Shown here: piece after piece, positions 1 to 12,334 of the stretch
Position numbering within the stretch: the stretch's first letter is position 1
Layout of the letters: each line of letters begins with the position of its first letter
Assembly (NCBI GenBank): GCA_027579435.1
Contig: JANBPK010000923.1
Location: 62,001 to 126,000, forward strand
Length of the DNA stretch: 64,000 bases
From: Candolleomyces eurysporus
Taxonomy: Eukaryota > Basidiomycota > Agaricomycetes > Agaricales > Psathyrellaceae
Reading direction: 5' to 3'
Program-made: the position numbers and the translations under genes
The notes under the pieces: model-generated
Seen by the model: the letters and a program-made list of their open reading frames with translations, nothing else
Databases searched by the model: none
Told to the model about the DNA's origin: nothing

Positions 1-1297
1 GGTAAAGTAACTGGTTGACCCAAGAACCACTCACCCAAGAACGAGATCGCGTAAGACATGAAAATCCCGAACACATACACCCAACCCCATCGTGTCTGCT
101 CCCTCTCGGTATCAATCTCCAAATAAGCGATGAACTGTCTGAGGAAGAATGCTGGTGCATAAAATAGACCAGCCGAAAGCGCCGTCGAAAGGAACTGGAG
201 TAAAAAGATGAACCAATTGAGTCGGAAGAGCCTGTACATCAAGCCCCACCCTGATCCCGCCTTTGGTGTCCAGTTGAAAATACGGAGCTTGATCGTTCGC
301 ATTGCTTGTCGCATGCGCGAGTAGTTGAATGTAGCTCGTATATCGGCCGGGACGATGGGGAGGTCGCCGATTTCGAGGCTTTCTGCAGTGTTTCCGAGCC
401 ATACGACCTTGGTGGCGTACGAGAATAGCAACAAATCCCAAAGTGACGCGTGAATCAGTCCTGACACATTTTCAGGGTCTTCATTAGTGATGGCCTTGAC
501 CGTCTTCTCAGAGTAGATGTGCTCGGGAGGGTAGTGGAGTGGTGGACCGAGAGGTGTCGTGAACGCGAGAGTGGTTATAAGGGTGTACAATACGACCAGG
601 GTGATCCACAGTGCGTCGGGTACGACGTCGCCGCTGGTTCCCAAAAGAACTGACAGGAAGGAGGGGGAGTCAGATGGCTTGGCGACTGGTGGTGAGCCTT
701 CAGGAAGAATTGCAGCCGAGCCGAGCAACAAGCTCGCGACGGCCGTCAGCGTTGTCAAATGCAGAATCGCTGTGGAGTGCGCGTTGACGTTGTTTTGGAA
801 AGCAGCATTTCCTGCTAAAACGAGGAGATAGAACGAGAATGAGAGCTGGAGTACGGCAATGATGAGTTCATTGGTATCGCTGTTTGCAAAAGCGGAGCTC
901 AAGGCCACGATGTTCAGAGATGCGGTCAATGCTAGCAAAGCAGCAATGTAAGTTTTCCTCCATCGCATCTAACGACAAATGAGCGTCAAACAGGATGAAA
1001 GAGATCATAGATACATACCCTACGCCAGAAGGCCTCCTCCTCGAGTGGGTATCCGTCTATGACATCCTCTGGGGTCGTCACCTCTAAGGGGTCGTGTTTC
1101 GAGTAGCGGTTGCCATCCAGCTCTTCGTCGTTGTGTGTAGGAAGCTGGATTTTTGCTTCCTGTTGTTTTCGAATTCCCCAGTAAAACGCCACGATACTGG
1201 CAAATGCGGTGGCAGCCAAGGTAATGGCGACCTCGAACTGGAAGCGCAGCATGTTTGCTAAAGCGCCGCTTCTCAGCCTTGTGCCCGTCGAGGTCAA
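1..1297 (-). CDS. ABC transporter, ABCC/MRP-like, N-terminal part (cut by window edge)
   Basis: The reverse strand encodes a hydrophobic protein that runs off the left edge. The first exon (to 1019) carries a helix around FEVAITLAATAFASIV and an acidic linker. An intron (about 1018-969, GTATGT...TTAG) follows, and the frame then stays open to position 1. It contains several helices, the segment LWDLLLFSYATKVVWLGN, then DLPIVPADIRATFNYSRMR and the start of the first full transmembrane domain. This order matches the amino-terminal membrane region and linker of fungal ABCC (multidrug-resistance/conjugate) exporters. The nucleotide-binding domains would lie outside the window, so transport activity is inferred from the family only. 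The start is uncertain: in-frame ATGs lie at 1297 and 1252, and a further upstream exon is possible. Confidence 0.82.
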
Positions 1298-4200
1298 ATG
1301 TGAGCTTAGAGTTGTGCTGAAGAAATAGGATTGAGTGTCGCCTGCAAAGGTTCGACCAGTCAGACTGCTGTGAACCGACGATTGGGCCGGGGTATGTGTT
1401 TCCGTTTAAGCTTCCACCGTGCCTAAGAATTCGAAGCCTGAACCTCGCCAGGTCTAAAAGTTCTGTAGGAACCAAGTCAGTAAGCTGCTTGTCGCCGGAT
1501 AACATAGAAGATCAACAGCATCGAATCAGGTTGTGTTCTGTGGACATGTGTGGCATCCTCCCCTTGAAAATTCCAGGGGACTCATCTGAGCCGGTCTAAA
1601 CACAGGTGCATAGGAACTATCCTCAGGCTCAAATTGGGACCTGGCACTATACTGCTCAGCTCTTCACTTCAGAAAGTAAGGCTTACATATGTTCCTCTCT
1701 CTCCGAACTTCGAATCAGATATTCTCCAAGAGCGTTGAATTGCAAATTCTCGGGATGCTGCACTGAGAAGATTTCTTGGAGCAATGAGGGGTGATTCTCG
1801 CAGGTATTACTGACCTGTTGATGTCGGATGGAGTTAGGATGGATTCACCTGGATTCGCGCTAATAAATAGTGAATCCACGAGGGCTCAGTTAAACCGGCA
1901 CCCTGACCGTCCACAGCCTCCACAGCTTAAGCTGTTGACTGATGTGGGAACAGGAACAAGGGACAGCACGCGGCCCTGTCGGTAAGTACTCCGGAGCTCT
2001 GCCATGTCGTTTCGATACTGCAAGCATTGCGGCTGTCTTCGGCTCGAATTCGAAGGAGTGTGAATGACATAAATTTGATGCTGTCGCCGTGACCCCCTCG
2101 TCCGCATGCTTATGGGTAGTTCGTGTTTTGTGCCAGTAGTCGTCTGACCCCGAATCTTGTATGAGTAGAGGAACTAATGAAAGGTTGGTGAGTGCCTCAC
2201 CTACTCCTGATTTATATAGGCTGTCTTGTGGCGACAGTTCCTCTAGTCGTATACAAGTAGTCTCTAACCTAGAGAACCATAAGGCCAGCGGGTTTATAAG
2301 GTCTCCATCATCGCCTCCAGGGTTGAACGAAGCTGTTTTGACGTACCCCTGGACCGTGTTCTTCTCGCCAGGCGCCTGCTCAACTATGCCTGTCACCTCT
2401 GGACGTCATATCGTCCCCTGGACTCCAACTATATGTGATGCTATTGATTGGAGATTCACTTGCGAGTTCAATCATTTCGTCTGGGCTTGCTATCACGCTA
2501 GAGCCACATCCATTTGACCCTCTCCTCCTCGTTTAATCTATCGAATTTCATCTCAATCCAACCTTAAGACGAGCGTGGCGAGCGTCTTCTCAATGCTGTG
2601 TGCGTAGAACCATTGGTGTGAAATGCTTGTATGCCAAAAGGTTAGCCCAAAATCTGACCCTACCCTTGACCGGTGACCGTTGAACGTTGATCGGTAGCTA
2701 TTCCTCAGGGTTTCGGGAAGACGACAAGAAATTAGTAATCACAACGTTTATCTTCTTGTCCCAAGCTTACCAACCAACGAAGGACCTGATCCTCAACAGC
2801 GCGACTCGTTGATGAGATTAACTTCGTCGTTTTCCTATTCCGCATTTACGGCGTCGAACCCCAACTCTACCAGCTCCACCAAAAGAGCCTCATCCTTGTC
2901 ACCTTCCTATTCTCGACCTATGACGGCATGCTCCTTAGAGAAGTCGAGATTCACGCTCCGTCTCGTTGAAGCGCGGAAAGAGTCGTGTGGCCGACTGAAG
3001 CGTGTGTCGAGGGCGTGAAAGCTGTTGGCAGAAGATGTGTACAAATAATTTGGACAGAAAGGGCAAGGTCGCACCAATTAGGCGCGTATATGTTACCGTT
3101 CGTGGTAGAACGAGAGCAGGAGATGAAGGAAGGGAGACAGGTGCGCAAGCGCGAGACGCGTACACAAGTGCAAATATGGGCGCATCAGATGACCGCTCCA
3201 ATGGTTACTTAGGCATTTTGCCGAGGTAACCGAGGGTACAGAACCAGGGTACAGAATCACTCGACGCGTCGTTTTCTTTCTCGCTAACCGGCTGAATCTC
3301 TTCGAATTCGTTCGATCTGACAAACGGCAGTCCGGGTTTTTCGGCAGGCGGCAGCCCGCACCCAAGCCACCGACCAATCCCAGGATGAGAATGGGAGACA
3401 TTGGAAGCCGTATCGGATTGAGTATGCTGTAGCTGGAGCTTTCGATTGTGCTCTGCACCGTTCTCACCGTGGCTGGGTAGGTATGGGCTCTTGGGTTGCA
3501 AGTCGGTGCTGTTGGTGCTAGTCTCTCCTGCTGGAAACGGCGGTTCGATTGTTATGACAAAAGCACCACGCGAGCCTACGGCAACAGAGGCTGAGGTGTC
3601 GTCCTACATCGCTCTGTCCCCATACTACGATGATCAGGCGGTCAACGTCTGCCTGGTCTCATCCTCGCTTTCCCCAGACTCTGTATACGAAGGCTATCAC
3701 ACTTATCTCTTCTTTTCGAGTAGTTATCTCGGTGAGTAACACTTTCTGTATAGTGTCCGAGTCAACTCCGTCCAACAGAACTGTTGAATGTCGCCGCTGC
3801 TGCTCACTCTCGCTTCCGTCTGCAAACAGAACCATAGAGCGAGCGGCATAGGTCCGTCATTCCTTGTAGGTCCCGACTGCGCTTCTTGAACTGAAACTCC
3901 CCTCTATTTATCCTTACTATAAATTGCTCGGATCTGCTTGATTCCCTGTATCATCAACTTCAAGGCCTGCTCAGCCCTCACCGACAATGTAGCCCAATTT
4001 CCGTTCTGACCGCATTTGGTATCCTCCTCGCACCGGTCGTCGACTCTTTCTCGGGGGCTCCGTTCTCGTCTGGCGGAAGGCCTCCTATCAGCGTACTGGC
4101 ATTTAGCACTTGTTGAGTGCCAATCTATGCAATACGTGGAGACTTCGCCGGATGTGGCCACGAGGGTCCTCGACGCACCAGGAGGTCTCAATGTCTGTGG

Positions 4201-4683
4201 AATGGCACAATGCCTCTGGGTTTGCATACCTTTTCTGTGTTTCACCTGACTCTTGATTGGGAACTTCACGATGTATCAAAATACCCGATTGAGCGAAATA
4301 GAATGAATTGACCGGTCAGTCGTTCTAGTCCTCGTGGACATAGTACCAAAACTCTGGAACATCCGATTAGTCTAATCGCGGTCTGAATCGTGCGATAAGC
4401 GCTCAACTAATCGATCTATCAAACGGCTGTGCATATCACTATCACCTACAGGCTGTCTCTTACCTGACACCCACCCTTCGTCACCATACCCGCTCTTGCT
4501 TCCAGACTTCACCCAAGTGTCTCCTTTCTCTGCTCAGACCATTGAACCGCTGTCTTGACATGGATCGCACTGGCAATACACCTCCAAACAAGGGCAAGGG
4601 CTTGCGCATGGCTTTTCTGTCACTGTTGCGCCGGGGTTTCCTGAAGCTCCGACGGGGCAAGGACGCTGGTTATCCGCCCAGTN
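1298..4683. other. intergenic or unresolved stretch
   Basis: No reading frame here shows a recognisable domain or a coherent set of exons. The longest open frames are a 168-codon minus frame (1890-2396) and a 121-codon minus frame (3904-4269). Both lack recognisable composition or motifs and I do not call them genes. A small direct repeat of GGTACAGAA lies near 3234-3258. The segment probably holds the ABC transporter promoter at its left end and leads into the hairpin array at its right end. A lone N sits at 4683. Confidence 0.5.
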
Positions 4684-5660
4684 ACCTTCCAACCTCGACC
4701 CAGGACCTGACCGGAAGGTATTTGCATCTTCCATCGTCCTCTATGGATTTCATTGGAAGGTACGACTACCTTCAGCTCTCGAGCGTCATATTACCTTCCA
4801 ACCTCGACCCAGGACCTGACCGGAAGGTACTTGCATCTTCCATCGTCGTTATGTTGGAAGTTACAAGTGCCTTCAACCTCCCTTTCTCGAATGTCATATT
4901 ACCTTCCAGCCTCGACTCAGAACCTCATCGGAAGGTATTTGCATCTTCTATTGTCCTCTGTGGATTGTATGGGAAGGTACAGCTACCTTCAACTTGCCTC
5001 TCTCGAACGTCATATTCCCTTCCAACCTCGACCGAACCTGAACGGAAGGTATTTGCATCTTCCGTCGTACTCTCTGTTATATTGGAAGGTACGACTACCT
5101 TCAACTTACCTCTCTCTAACGCCATATTTTCCTTCCAACCTCGACCCTGGACCTGACCAGAAGGCATTTTCGCCTTCCATCATCCCCTCTGTTGTATCGC
5201 TATCGGAAGGTATGAATGCCTTTAATCTCCCTCTCTCGAAGGTCATATTTCCTTTCAGCCTCGACCCTAAACCCAATTGGAAGGCATTTGGACCCTCCGT
5301 TGTTCTCTCTCTGTTGGATTGGAAGGTACTAAGGCCTTCTGCCGTCGTTTCTCGCGGGTCACGCTCCCATCCAACCTTGATTTGGAACCCAACCAGAAGG
5401 TATTTTCACCTTCAATTGTCCTCTCTCTGTTTCATCGGAAGGTGTGATCACCTTCCAGGTCCCTCTGGCAAAGGTCGTCCTGCCTGTGTGGGACCGGAAG
5501 GTACGAGTCCCTTCAACATGCCTCGAGAGAGAGCCATATTCCCTTCCAACCTTGACCCTATTTGGGCAATCGCCGGAAAGATCTGTTGCCTTCCCTTCGA
5601 ACGGAAGGCTGACTGACCTTCCTATCCACCTTTCAGTGGAAGGTCCCACAGACTTCCGTC
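4684..5660. repeat. degenerate tandem array of paired short hairpins (about 108-118 bp period)
   Basis: Units begin with ACCTTCCAACCTCGACC or a variant, at about 4684, 4793, 4901, 5016, 5130, 5248 and 5366, with a weaker one near 5539. Each unit contains two foldback elements. Hairpin I reads GGAAGGTATTTGCATCTTCC (4713-4732, with copies near 4822, 4930, 5044, 5159, 5279 and 5393). Hairpin II has arms GAAGGTA and TACCTTC around a 4-nt loop (4755-4773, with copies near 4856, 4972, 5084, 5204, 5321 and 5437). The array decays towards 5660 into scattered GGAAGG/CCTTCC pairs, with stragglers to about 5750. Plus-strand open frames cross it, but they show only repeat-derived peptides, so it is called non-coding. 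Function unknown. Confidence 0.9.
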
Positions 5661-5833
5661 ATCACCGAGACAAGGGGAGCTATAGACCCTAGACGGCGAG
5701 AATACCTTCCGTCGACATGCTTGAAACCTAGTCATTACACGTATTGGAAGGCCACTACACATTTGTTACATTCTAGTGAACTTGTGTAGTCAATGCACTT
5801 GAAAATAGCCTCACGTGCTCTACATCTGCGAAA

Positions 5834-5874
5834 AGTGGCACCGGTTGCACCTGTTCTGTGCAACCGGTGGCACT
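5834..5874. repeat. 17-bp inverted repeat with 7-nt loop
   Basis: The left arm AGTGGCACCGGTTGCAC (5834-5850) and right arm GTGCAACCGGTGGCACT (5858-5874) pair with one mismatch around the loop CTGTTCT. It lies between the hairpin array and the membrane-protein remnant. It could be the tip of a foldback element or a chance palindrome. There is no clear target duplication. Confidence 0.85.
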
Positions 5875-5889
5875 AGTTTGGTGCACCCA

Positions 5890-7056
5890 GAGCATCAGCG
5901 GTTATCTGGCTCAAGGCGAGTCTATTCCCAAAACACGCCTACCCTTCCATTTTTCTGATCTAGGGACCCGCCTATCAACAGCCGTTCTATTCATGCGTGC
6001 ATATGCATTTTCAGGGCGCAATCTGATTGTTCTGGTCGTCCTCTCGGCATGTTTCGCATTCGTCGCTGGAACCCATGTCTGGTTTTTTTGGGCTGACGTA
6101 CCCACCCTAACCGCGTTCGTCGATTCTCATGTCGCTGCTGCCAGTGGTGGCATAGGATGCTTCGTGGACTACCGTACTTCGTCCATAGGCCTACGCGTTG
6201 GGGTGAGTTGTTTTCTTTGTAGTCAACGATAATGATTACTGATCTACTGACCATTCTCGATGTCTAGCTCACCATGGTAACCCTTTTTCCTCATAACGCC
6301 TCTGGATGGATGGACAACTGAAATTATTGATTTGTGCAAGCTGGCTATTTTGACCTTTGATTTTATGACGCTGATTATCGTCATATTTGTGCGTATACAT
6401 ACTTTTCTGACGTCTGGAATGGTTCGAGATCGCTGACACACCCCTACAGTACTGCGTGTACCGTCAAAGCCAACAAACCTCCCTTGGGAAATACTTCCTT
6501 CGACAGGGTGAGTCCAACGGCATCGGTCTCAGAAAAGCTGCCTGATCGACGTCGTCTTGTGTTAGGCTTGAGTGCATTTGCCTTTACATCTGCCGTCGAA
6601 ATAGTGGGATTGATAATTTACTTCCGGTGTGTGCACACAATCACGTCCTATACCGTTCAGCCATATTAATATCTTCCCATGTCCTTCTGACAGAGTTCAC
6701 GGTTTCTCCGGCGGGGTTAGCCTTCCTTTCATTTTTGTTGTTCCAGACCTCGTTGTGAGTACTCGTCTCCCATCTTTCCCGCGAGCTGGCACTGACCTTC
6801 CATTCATGATATTGGATTCATATTCCTGGTCCAACAAACCTTCCCTGACCTTGGTTCAAATCAATTGACGACAATGGCTGGTGCTTATATTCATCACTCA
6901 GGCGTGCAGATTGTAAGCTCTTTCTTCCAGATCCAGCACCCGCAGCTATTGTTGACCCGGACACCTTTCCAGGATATTGCAGCTCAGACGACGCGTGATC
7001 CCATCGGAGAGCGAGATATCGAGGCAGCACTCTCGTCTCGTCCGTATTGCTCTTGA
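5890..7056 (+). pseudogene. multi-helix membrane protein remnant (DUF6533-like), 5' end missing
   Basis: The frame contains LFMRAYAFSGRN followed by a helix (LIVLVVLSACFAFVAG) and a conserved GCF turn. After short introns come an exon with LAILTFDFMTLIIVIF, the loop YRQSQQTSLGKYFLRQG, and further hydrophobic exons. A short tail ends with TGA at 7054-7056. This order resembles the middle and C-terminal half of the seven-helix DUF6533 family expanded in mushroom genomes. The normal N-terminal part (YD..T.D.EV...W signature and the first helices) is absent, and the hairpin array occupies its place. No good start codon is visible; the first in-frame ATG is about 5992. Splice sites are tentative. 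It is therefore called a truncated gene, but a missed upstream exon cannot be excluded. Confidence 0.5.
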
Positions 7057-8253
7057 AACACCGCCTGGTGATCGTGCGGCGGCACCCGCCGATTTATGGG
7101 CCATACAAGGCGACCATGTCCACCGTGCCGAGGAGCTGGCAGATTAAGGGAGCAGCTTTTCATCTCATGCCGCAGCCAGATGTATATTCCTCGTATCATT
7201 TGCATGATACACCCCCACTCTCGTTTAAAAATGAAATTCGCTTTGATGTTTTGAGTAGCGGGAATTGCCGAACCTCCCTCATTTCACTTGGGACCTCTGT
7301 GGCCTTTTGCTTTGACTCTGTCGCGAGCGTCACCACGGTTCGACCCGTCGCCTTTGAGAGCTTCAATTCCAGCAGGTGTCTCTGTAACAAGGTAAAATAC
7401 GCTCTTCTACCTCACAGGTACCCCTCAGACTCAGTTGCCATCTCCCGCTAGAATAGCTCAGATTGACAAGCTAAACTCTCTTCGATCTGCTCCACGATCG
7501 TAGCTTCTGATTGAATGGTTTCGGTCCGACGAGTCGAAGGTACTATGAAAAACACATCTCCCTGCGTTTGAACTTGCCCGGAGAATGGGTATAATACCGA
7601 CTACGGGGAGCAGGTCAGGTCGCAATGGGACTCGTACCATTTTAATAATGCGATATGACCGTGAACAAGTCGTCCTGGATGGTGGTACGACTTTGGGCCG
7701 ATGTCTATCATCGCGTTTGTAGGCTGTACCCATCAGGACCGGCGTCATCGTCCTCCAGCATGACTGAGGTGAGTAACGTCATCCCTCAACTTGTAATAGC
7801 CTTGGCTTATTGCCGAAGGCTTCAGATCTTCTGAGCGGCGCCCTGGTTTCTCATATTCTTCTTCTCTGTGAGTAGCGAGTCTGAGTCTTTCTACTTATTA
7901 CGAACTTCTCATACTGATTATTCAACGGAACGCAAGGTGATCCGACTATCGACGTATACCTTTGGCGCGACGTTAGACTCACAGCCGTGCTGCGGGCAGT
8001 CTAAATATGAGCACGTATCCTCCGGTTTTGTCATCCAACTGGGATGCTACACATGGCCCGTTTGCTGCGCTCACGTTTCCTGGTTCCCGGGGAATGCGGT
8101 GGGCGCAACAAATTCGTTCCATGTCTTTCGACATTTACCACTTTGCTGCAAGTCAACTCCCTGTATTTGAAAATGAGACGATATACGGATCGCCTCCTGC
8201 CGTATAAATGGGCATTTTGAAGGGACGGGTTGAACAACAGAACCAGCGGACCC
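7057..8253. other. intergenic
   Basis: Only short unrelated open frames are seen. None has a recognisable motif or linked exons. The right end should hold the promoter of the carboxylesterase. Confidence 0.5.
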
Positions 8254-10621
8254 ATGTTTGCGACTAAATTCCTTCTCTTCTCTGCTCTTGCAACTGCACA
8301 AGCGCTCCCTGAGCTCCAATTTGGAGGGACGGCCTTGTTTGGTCAAGAAGCTGGTCCTAATGTCGAATTCTTTGGTGGTCAGTGTCTCATTTACTTCCTG
8401 CCATAGCCCCTAACAACTTTTGTTTTCTAGGAATCCCGTTTGCTGAGCCGCCTACCGGTGCTCTGAGGCTGCGACCACCAATGCTCAAGCCCCGATTGAA
8501 CGCCACTTCTTTTGACGCAAGCCAGTATGGAAAGGCTTGCATCCAACCAGTATGTTTCTGAATTTTCATCGCACTTAGGTAGCAGTCTCCTCACTCTCCA
8601 CAGCAAGCAGACCCTTCCACAGTGTCAGAAGATTGTTTAACAATCAATGTTCACCGCCCTAAAGGCGCGAAATCTTCAAGCAAGCTCCCTGTTGTGAGTG
8701 CTCAAGCTGTTTGTTGCTTCGTATTAAGATTAACATAGGCGTCTGCACTGGCAGTTTTTCTGGACGTACGTGTGAGGAACTTCCTTCGAACGCTAAAACT
8801 CATCGTCTGTAAACGCGGTAGGTATGGTGGCGCGTTTATCCTCGGCTCTTCAAGCACCTATAATGGTAGCGAAATTGTGGAACGGAGCGTACAAAGGGTA
8901 TGTGGCATCGGCTACTGGGGAAGCCTCTCTCAAGTCATTTTCTCGCAGGGAACTCCAATCATTTTTGTCAATTTTAATTATCGTCTAGGCCCCTTGGGAT
9001 TTCCACAGGGACAAGAAGGTGCGATTTTTGGAGCTTAGAATGGATTCCAGCTCGCATTTACATAGCCTATTCAGCTGAAACACGGAAATCGCTCAACCTG
9101 GGGATCCTGGACCAGATGGCTGCATTGGAACGGGTTCGAGCTAACATCGGTGCATTTGGGGGAAACAAGGACAAGGTCGGCCCCTTCTCGTAAACGTAGC
9201 CTAGGGCCTTTGCTGACAAGAAATAGGTCACCATTTTTGGCGAGAGCGCTGGTGCCATGATGACCGGTATACTCTACCTCAACCCGGAGATCGAACGACT
9301 AGCTAGGGGAGCAGTAAGCGGAAAAGTCACCATTGCACGAATGTAGAATACTGATTGTGTGTTATGAAAGATTATGCAGTCTGGTTCGCCCAACAGCGCC
9401 CCGGCTTTTCCTGCTCACCGCAATGAACCCGCTTGGCACAACTTTGTTAGGAACGTTCCCTCCTGCTCGTCTCTCGCTGCCTCTGCGGAAACACTCCCAT
9501 GCCTTCGTAACGCTACGTCCGAGGAGATAGCTACTGCCGTCCTTCGTAGTGTCGTTCTTCGGGATCTTGTGTCGAACTTGATATGGACCCCGACCCTCGA
9601 TCCTAATTCAAATAGTGTCTACTCCGATTTAGCTTCGCGCCTCTACTCCAAGGGCCGTTCCGCCAGGATTCCATTTATTGCAGGAACCAATCTTGATGAA
9701 GGTGCGCTTCTATATCTTTCAAAGTCTCTGTCACCTTTGACGCGATAATCACAGGAACTTACTTTGCAAGCCACGATGAACTCTCAGATCAAGCTCTCAA
9801 AGATAATCTCGCAACCATCAGTTCCCCTCGTTCTGGCTCCCCGGATCAGCTGGGTACTGCTATTGACAGGGCTCTCGCATTGTACCCTGATGTTCCTGCC
9901 GTTGGATCACCCTATGGAACCGGTGACGAGCTTTTCGGCTTCCCTCGCTCGTATAAGAGACACGCTTCTATCCGTAGGTCTATCTCGTATGCTATAGCAT
10001 TATGGTGGAGACTTACCTTTATATGTGCTCTTAGTGGGGACCTTATCTTCAATGCTCCTCGTCGCTTGCTGTCCCACTTCGCAGCGAACACTGGAATTCA
10101 ATCCTACGGGTACCTTTTTACTCACCCTCAACCTGATCCATCACGCGGAGGCAAGTTCATCAACAGTTATATGTTTTGTCGCTAACTTTGATTTCGAATC
10201 TAGTCGTTCATATTGCGGATGTCCCATTTGTCTTTGGGCGGGTTCCACCGACCGCCGACAAAGCTACGCGAAATATTAGCACAATCATGATGGACTATTG
10301 GATTTCATTTACAGTTTCTCTGAATCCTAATGACGGGAAAGGAATTCAACGTCAGTCCACTGCCGCTCCAAAAAAGAGACCCCTCTGGGCTAATCCTCGA
10401 ACTCACCTTGCCGTTCACAGGACCCAAGTGGCCTCGATACACGCGCTCGAATGCGGTGAGTTACAAATAGGACTTGAGTATCAGAATGACATTACCTGAC
10501 TTGTGTTGCGCCCAAGGTTTTGATGCAACTTCAAGGAGGCAATACAACGCTTATCCCAGACGATTATCGCAGGGACCAGATAAATTTCTTTCATGAGAAC
10601 GCTGCCTTGCTGCAGCACTGA
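8254..10621 (+). CDS. secreted type-B carboxylesterase/lipase
   Basis: An alpha/beta-hydrolase of the type-B carboxylesterase family, predicted to hydrolyse carboxylic esters outside the cell. The start at 8254 opens with a signal peptide (MFATKFLLFSALATAQA). Visible family blocks in order are FFGGIPFAEPPTG, EDCLTINVHRP, YGGAFILGSSSTYNGSE, FVNFNYRLGPLGF, the nucleophile elbow FGESAGA, MQSGSPNS, GTNLDEG (catalytic acid) and VVHIADVPFVFG (catalytic His). The protein is about 550 residues, normal for the family, and ends with TGA at 10619-10621. About eleven introns of 50-60 nt are needed. Most are GT-AG; the one at 10151-10203 must use a GC donor (GGAG/GCAAGT) to keep the His motif in frame. 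The gene lies 343 bp upstream of a membrane-protein gene on the same strand and near lipase A. The exact substrate cannot be told. Confidence 0.93.
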
Positions 10622-10815
10622 CAGACCCTTGTACCGACAATGTGATAGTTCGTTTGACAAACGCTGATTGTGTTAGAAACCTCTGTTTCTTTATGCTTTC
10701 GTTTCGCCGTGTTTCTTGGCGCTGCGCTTACATCCCGGGTTGACTCGGAATATGATGAATTGAGTTTTTCTGATACTTGCTGTGAATTTAAGGGTGGTCC
10801 GCCGCAGCCACCTAC

Positions 10816-10833
10816 GCACACACACACACACAT
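10816..10833. repeat. CA microsatellite
   Basis: A run of about nine CA units lies in the spacer between the carboxylesterase and the next gene. Such runs are common and no function is implied. Confidence 0.85.
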
Positions 10834-10963
10834 CAATTTCAGGATCATTCGGGACTTGGCCAGCGCTCAGTATCTCTGGCAGGTTTAAAATTCCTCGCGA
10901 GGCGCTTTCTTCGGATGTTGAGATTATACCCGCAACAAATTTTCGCTTTCCCCACTCCAAAGG

Positions 10964-12163
10964 ATGTCCACAGATGACCTGCCGGACCTTTCCCAATTCA
11001 AGAGGTCCCTCTTTGCCTCAATCCACCTGTCCGTAATTACGCTAGGTTGGTCTTCCTCCCCCATCAACATATATCAGCACTCATTTCACTCTTTTTAGGC
11101 TTACAACTTTGCCTCTGCTTCTATGGATTCGCTGTCTACATCAACAGCCCTCCAGATCAGCGCCGGGGACGCAAGCTCTACATTTCCCTCAGCTTTGCAA
11201 TATTGGCCTTGTTCGCATTTTCTTGTGCGATTGATAGTGTCCTTGTCTCGAGACAGCTCCTTCCTAGCCACCTATCTTTAGAAGAAAGGTTTGAACAAGG
11301 CTGGTATGGGCTATGCGGCACAGTAGCCAATCTCAGTCTGCTGATCATTTTTGTTGGAGATGGGCTGTTGGCGAGTTTCCAAAGCTTCGAGTGGATTGGC
11401 AATTACCTAACTGTCGTGGCATGCAGATCCATCGTTGTTACATCATTTGGCAAGATCATCCATACTGGATGTTGACAGCCGGATTACCCCTCCTGAGCTA
11501 CATCTGCACTATTGGTAAGTCCCTTTCGCGTTTCGCAAAATTGGAGTTTACCAACGGCCGAGCCTAGTGCTTTCTATCACATATCTCATTCTCCGAGATT
11601 CGCCAAATCCCATAACCTCGAAAATTTCCATGGCTTGGATGAGTTTTTCTGTCTGCGTTAATGTTTTGGTAACAGCCTTCATCTCCTTCCGGCTGCTTAG
11701 CCAGCGCAAAAAACTATCCAAGGTCCTCGGCCCAAGCCACCTCGCGAAATACACCGGAGCGACTGCAGTCCTTGTAGAATCTGCATTGCCGTACACCGTT
11801 GTAGGGCTCATTGCGGTTATCTTCAACGGTTTTCCCGAGCTCTTGTTTTTGTCTGGGGGACATGCGGCGGAAGCACTGTGGTTTTGCTTGGGCGTGCGTC
11901 CTTATTTCTCCTGTCCAAATTTCACGTCAGGCGACTCATGTTTACCCTTTTGATAGGCCCTTTGTCCTCAGATCATCATATTCCGAGTGTCAGTTGGGCG
12001 GGCATATACTCGAGATTTGACTTCTGAGGTTAAGATCTCCGCAAGCCTGGTCTTCGGCTCGCCCCCACCGGCACCAGACCTCAAACCTAATCCCCATGCT
12101 GGACCAGGGCCCCATAGGAGCAGCTCTCACTCCCTGACAGACGAAGATGGGACATCATCGTGA
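10964..12163 (+). CDS. multi-helix integral membrane protein (Agaricomycete seven-helix family)
   Basis: The start MSTDDLPDLSQFKRSLFASI (10964) leads into helices. Splicing joins GLQLCLCFYGFAVYI, a second helix, the conserved block GDGLL-IHRCYIIW, a pair of helices, then a loop with RLLSQRKKLSKVLG. The segment ATAVLVESALPYTVVGLIAV follows, then a final helix (CPQIIIFRVSVGRAYTRDL) and a hydrophilic Pro/Ser-rich tail ending at TGA 12161-12163. This layout fits an abundant, uncharacterised seven-helix family of mushroom fungi. A receptor-like role is often suggested but is not shown. Four introns are inferred. The second (11371-11426) requires a GC donor, because any nearby GT loses the GDGLL...RCYIIW frame. 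About 340 residues, apparently complete. Confidence 0.78.
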
Positions 12164-12334
12164 TTGAACTGGCCACACGTCTCAAAATACAATCGAATAC
12201 ATTGCTATGTGTAATACCACTCATCAAGGAACATTTCTTCTCGTAATTTCGTACAAACCACTGACAGTGCGAGTCAAGTAATTTTTGGTTCCGTAAGCCC
12301 TTGAACAACTGCTGAAGGGTAAAGTCGTAAACAA

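Noticed and set aside
1890..2396. 168-codon minus frame
   Set aside because: No motif, no coherent flanking exons, and mixed composition; likely chance.
4542..5616. Long plus-strand open frames (204 and 287 codons) across the hairpin array
   Set aside because: The peptides are pure translation of the repeat in shifting frames, contain an N, and have no domain; the array is better explained as non-coding.
4684..5660. CRISPR-like array
   Set aside because: Units are degenerate, there are no unique equal-length spacers, and the DNA is fungal nuclear.
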